Source: Adineta vaga (lineage: Eukaryota > Rotifera). From it: 64,000 nucleotides of DNA. The notes under the pieces are model-generated. The model did no database searches and was not told the origin of the DNA. It worked only from the letters and a program-made list of their open reading frames with translations. The position numbers and the translations under genes were made by a program. Each line of letters opens with the position of its first letter. The first letter of the stretch is position 1. The DNA lies in assembly GCA_021613535.1 (NCBI GenBank), contig CP075493.1, positions 9,114,001 through 9,178,000 on the forward strand, in the 5' to 3' direction. Shown piece after piece: positions 62,133-64,000 of this stretch.

Positions 62133-62864
62133 TTATTGTGGACCTAGAAACACAAAGTTTAAACTCTTGAGATGGTGAAAGAGCGAGGAAAATAATGAAA
62201 CTCACCACTGCTTAAGTCAGTGACTCGTAAATTAGCTAAATACTGTCTAGTTTCTATTGACTTTTGTGCTGATTTGAAGCCTCGACAATCTGGATCATAG
62301 CATTTTTGGTAGTAAACATTTTTAATCGGATCAACAAGTAAATAGACTCGATTTTTCTTATGATTTCGTCGAACATTTTCACAATATCGATAATTTCCTG
62401 TGATTTCCACTCTATACAATCCATGTCATTAGGTGGATGAACTTTTCGAATTTGACCACCATGTTCTGCCAGCATATTCGTTAAAAAGCGTTCAATATAT
62501 GCATGTTCTCGAGGCATATGTTGATTTGCATCCACGTTTTCATTTGCTGTATGGAATTCTACATCACTATTACAAAGATCATTGCAAGCCTTTTCAGCAG
62601 CTGATTGTTCTGCTGCTTTTTTTGATGGAAAATTATCGTTTCCGATGTACCAACGTCCATTTATTTCAACTTCAGCCTAAATGATTTGTGTTTCACTCAT
62701 GACGAGAAGGATAGATATAATTCAAGTGTTAAACGTACCTGAAAAGATAGTTGACATAAAGCATTTGATTGTTGTTTAAATCGATAATTAGGCATTGGAA
62801 GTTGGTTTTTTTGACAATGTTCTTGTAAACGGTTTTTCCAAGATATTTCAATTCCCATTGCCAT
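62133..62864 (-). pseudogene. dsRNA-binding domain fused to PrimPol-type C-terminal zinc finger (1-base frameshift between the modules)
   Basis: Exons 62864-62739, 62676-62206, 62143-62133, about 202 codons. Module 1 is a double-stranded RNA-binding motif: SWKNRLQEHCQKN, YRF, then after the intron AEVEINGRWYIGN and SKKAAEQSAAEKACNDL. Module 2 matches the C-terminal zinc-binding region of primase-polymerase PrimPol: YIERFLTNMLAEHGG.IRKV, YRVEITGNYRYCENVRRNHK, VYLLVDPIKNVYYQKCYDPD and C; the four zinc ligands (C, H, C, C) are all kept. No archaeo-eukaryotic primase catalytic core lies between or before them. The two modules are in different frames, changing near 62419-62430 (AATGACATGG); no gt-ag intron of the right length fits, and exon lengths sum to 3n+2, as for one missing base. 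Either a young pseudogene, an assembly error or a programmed shift. PrimPol itself restarts stalled forks; this protein cannot prime. Confidence 0.7.
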
Positions 62865-63806
62865 CGTTATTCGTAACTGTTTACTTATATGTTATTTTAT
62901 ACACTTACTAGAACTCGATTGATGATATTCAGAGATGTTTCGATAATTTAGGTACGTGTGATTTCGTACGATCAGATCATTTTTTATTTTGTTATTTCGA
63001 AACTGAAGTAGAGTAAATACATAAGATACGAGCGAAAGTGGGTTTTTTTAATGAATCACAATTTATAAACACTTGTTTACTTCCACGTAATCACGTTAGT
63101 TTTCATTGAACGATTGAATATTTTACTATTTAAATGATCCAATAGACATAGTCGATAATTCTTATCTTAATCACGGTAGATATTTTACCATATTGATTGT
63201 TTAAATGAAACAAAACTATAAAATGGCATATAGTATAGAAAACAAGTGACATCTTTTTCCGTTGTTTATGGTTATAGCTTTATTATATTTATTTTTTTGT
63301 TTCTTTGTAAATTTTATTGTTATTTGCAAGAATATAACATTATACTTAATTTAAAAAGCATGACCATTTCATCTTCAAACTCGATATATCGACTATAATT
63401 TCTTTGCTTCCTCTTGCTCTGCATCCTCTCATCAATGCACTATCATAGTTATTTTCGGCTATCTTTCTTTCTCGTAATTTTCTTCGACAGTTTCCTATTC
63501 GATTACATAGAATGCAGTTCCGACTCATTCATAATCGCTAAACGAGAAAAAAGAACGCCGTAAGTCAAAATATGAATTTTCTATTTTCGTCGTAGACATG
63601 TTTTTTTTAATATATTTCACACAAGTCTTATTAGACTATCAATAACAGCGAACAAGAAAAAGTTTTTGACTAATCATTACAGTAATAATAACAACAAGAG
63701 AGACACACATATCCACATGCTATACAAAAATTAACAGAGATCATTGACGATTTATAATCGTGAATTGTCATCTAAAATAGAAAAGAAGAGAGGAGAATAA
63801 ACAATT
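62865..63806. other. Intergenic region at right end
   Basis: AT-rich, no supportable gene. The frame 63346-63528 has four cysteines near its start but no recognisable fold or splice partners. Confidence 0.45.
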
Positions 63807-63992
63807 CATTCTATTCTTTTACCATCCTGAGGAGCGGCACGTTTACGACCACGAGTAGCAGTTGAAGTTCGAGGTTTAGTTCCATGTCCACCGCCTGGTT
63901 CATCATTAAGAATACGACGATAGTTTATCAATGGTTGCCAAGCATCACCATCAATCGTTGCATTATGAACAAGTTTATCCACATGATCATAA
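63807..63992 (-). CDS. Last visible exon of an unidentified gene (partial)
   Basis: An acceptor (ttttcag, complement of 63993-63999) opens a frame that starts YDHVDKLVHNATIDGDAWQP and continues through INYRRILNDEPGGGHGTK to a basic RGRKRAAP stretch and a TGA at 63807-63809. The composition (Gly/basic-rich end) suggests a nuclear protein C-terminus. A GGTAAAAG at 63819-63826 could be a donor, so this may not be the final exon. Upstream exons lie outside the window. Not recognised. Confidence 0.5.
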
Positions 63993-64000
63993 CTGAAAAG

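Noticed and set aside
63346-63528. Cys-containing 60-residue frame
   Set aside because: No recognisable zinc-binding spacing and no splice partners.

Overview
This is a piece of a compact, AT-rich animal nuclear genome, not a bacterial or viral one. Coding regions are cut by many very short introns (mostly 50-60 bases, GTAAG-type donors, AG acceptors), genes lie on both strands, and the recognisable genes are metazoan: HELLS, GGNBP2, WNK, a dystrophin relative, PTB, a nicotinic receptor subunit, a nuclear receptor with two DNA-binding domains, FHIP1 and a TRIM-like protein. Several families (B-box/coiled-coil clusters, intronless orphan 7TM receptors, WSC/lectin-like receptors) and the two-DBD nuclear receptor suggest a spiralian; my best guess is a bdelloid rotifer (Rotaria/Adineta type). 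That assignment is inference.

Layout. 79-2488 (+) is the 3' two thirds of HELLS. It converges on GGNBP2 (2691-5507, -). WNK kinase follows (6481-11005, -). A 4.3 kb gene-poor stretch leads to an intronless secreted GDSL-family protein that lacks the catalytic serine (15308-16246, -). Next are an orphan 7TM receptor (18883-19836, +), a short dystrotelin-like dystrophin relative (20260-23085, -), and a PTB-like splicing regulator with only RRM1 and RRM2 (24341-28355, +). A mucin-like membrane protein (29398-30688, +) is followed by two tandem methyltransferases, one of them frameshifted, and a WSC/C-type-lectin-like receptor (33723-36012, -). Then come a nicotinic alpha-type subunit (36578-38409, +), the two-DBD nuclear receptor (38579-40789, -), three tandem B-box genes in increasing states of decay (41843-45803, +), FHIP1 (46762-52646, +), a tiny EF-hand protein (53564-53879, -), a second 7TM receptor with a nearby relic copy, a RING/B-box/coiled-coil protein (57813-60273, -), a dsRNA-binding domain joined to a PrimPol-type zinc finger (62133-62864, -), and the last visible exon of an unidentified gene.

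The conserved genes are unrelated housekeeping, signalling and neuronal functions; nothing looks like an operon or pathway cluster. The lineage-specific genes between them show recent local duplication and decay: MTase pair, B-box trio, 7TM relic. The most unusual item is the dsRBD plus PrimPol zinc-finger protein. Exon boundaries were read by eye from splice consensus and reading-frame continuity; most gene models close in frame. Where they do not (two-DBD receptor, second MTase, B-box copies 2 and 3, dsRBD/PrimPol gene) a real frameshift or an assembly error is stated.
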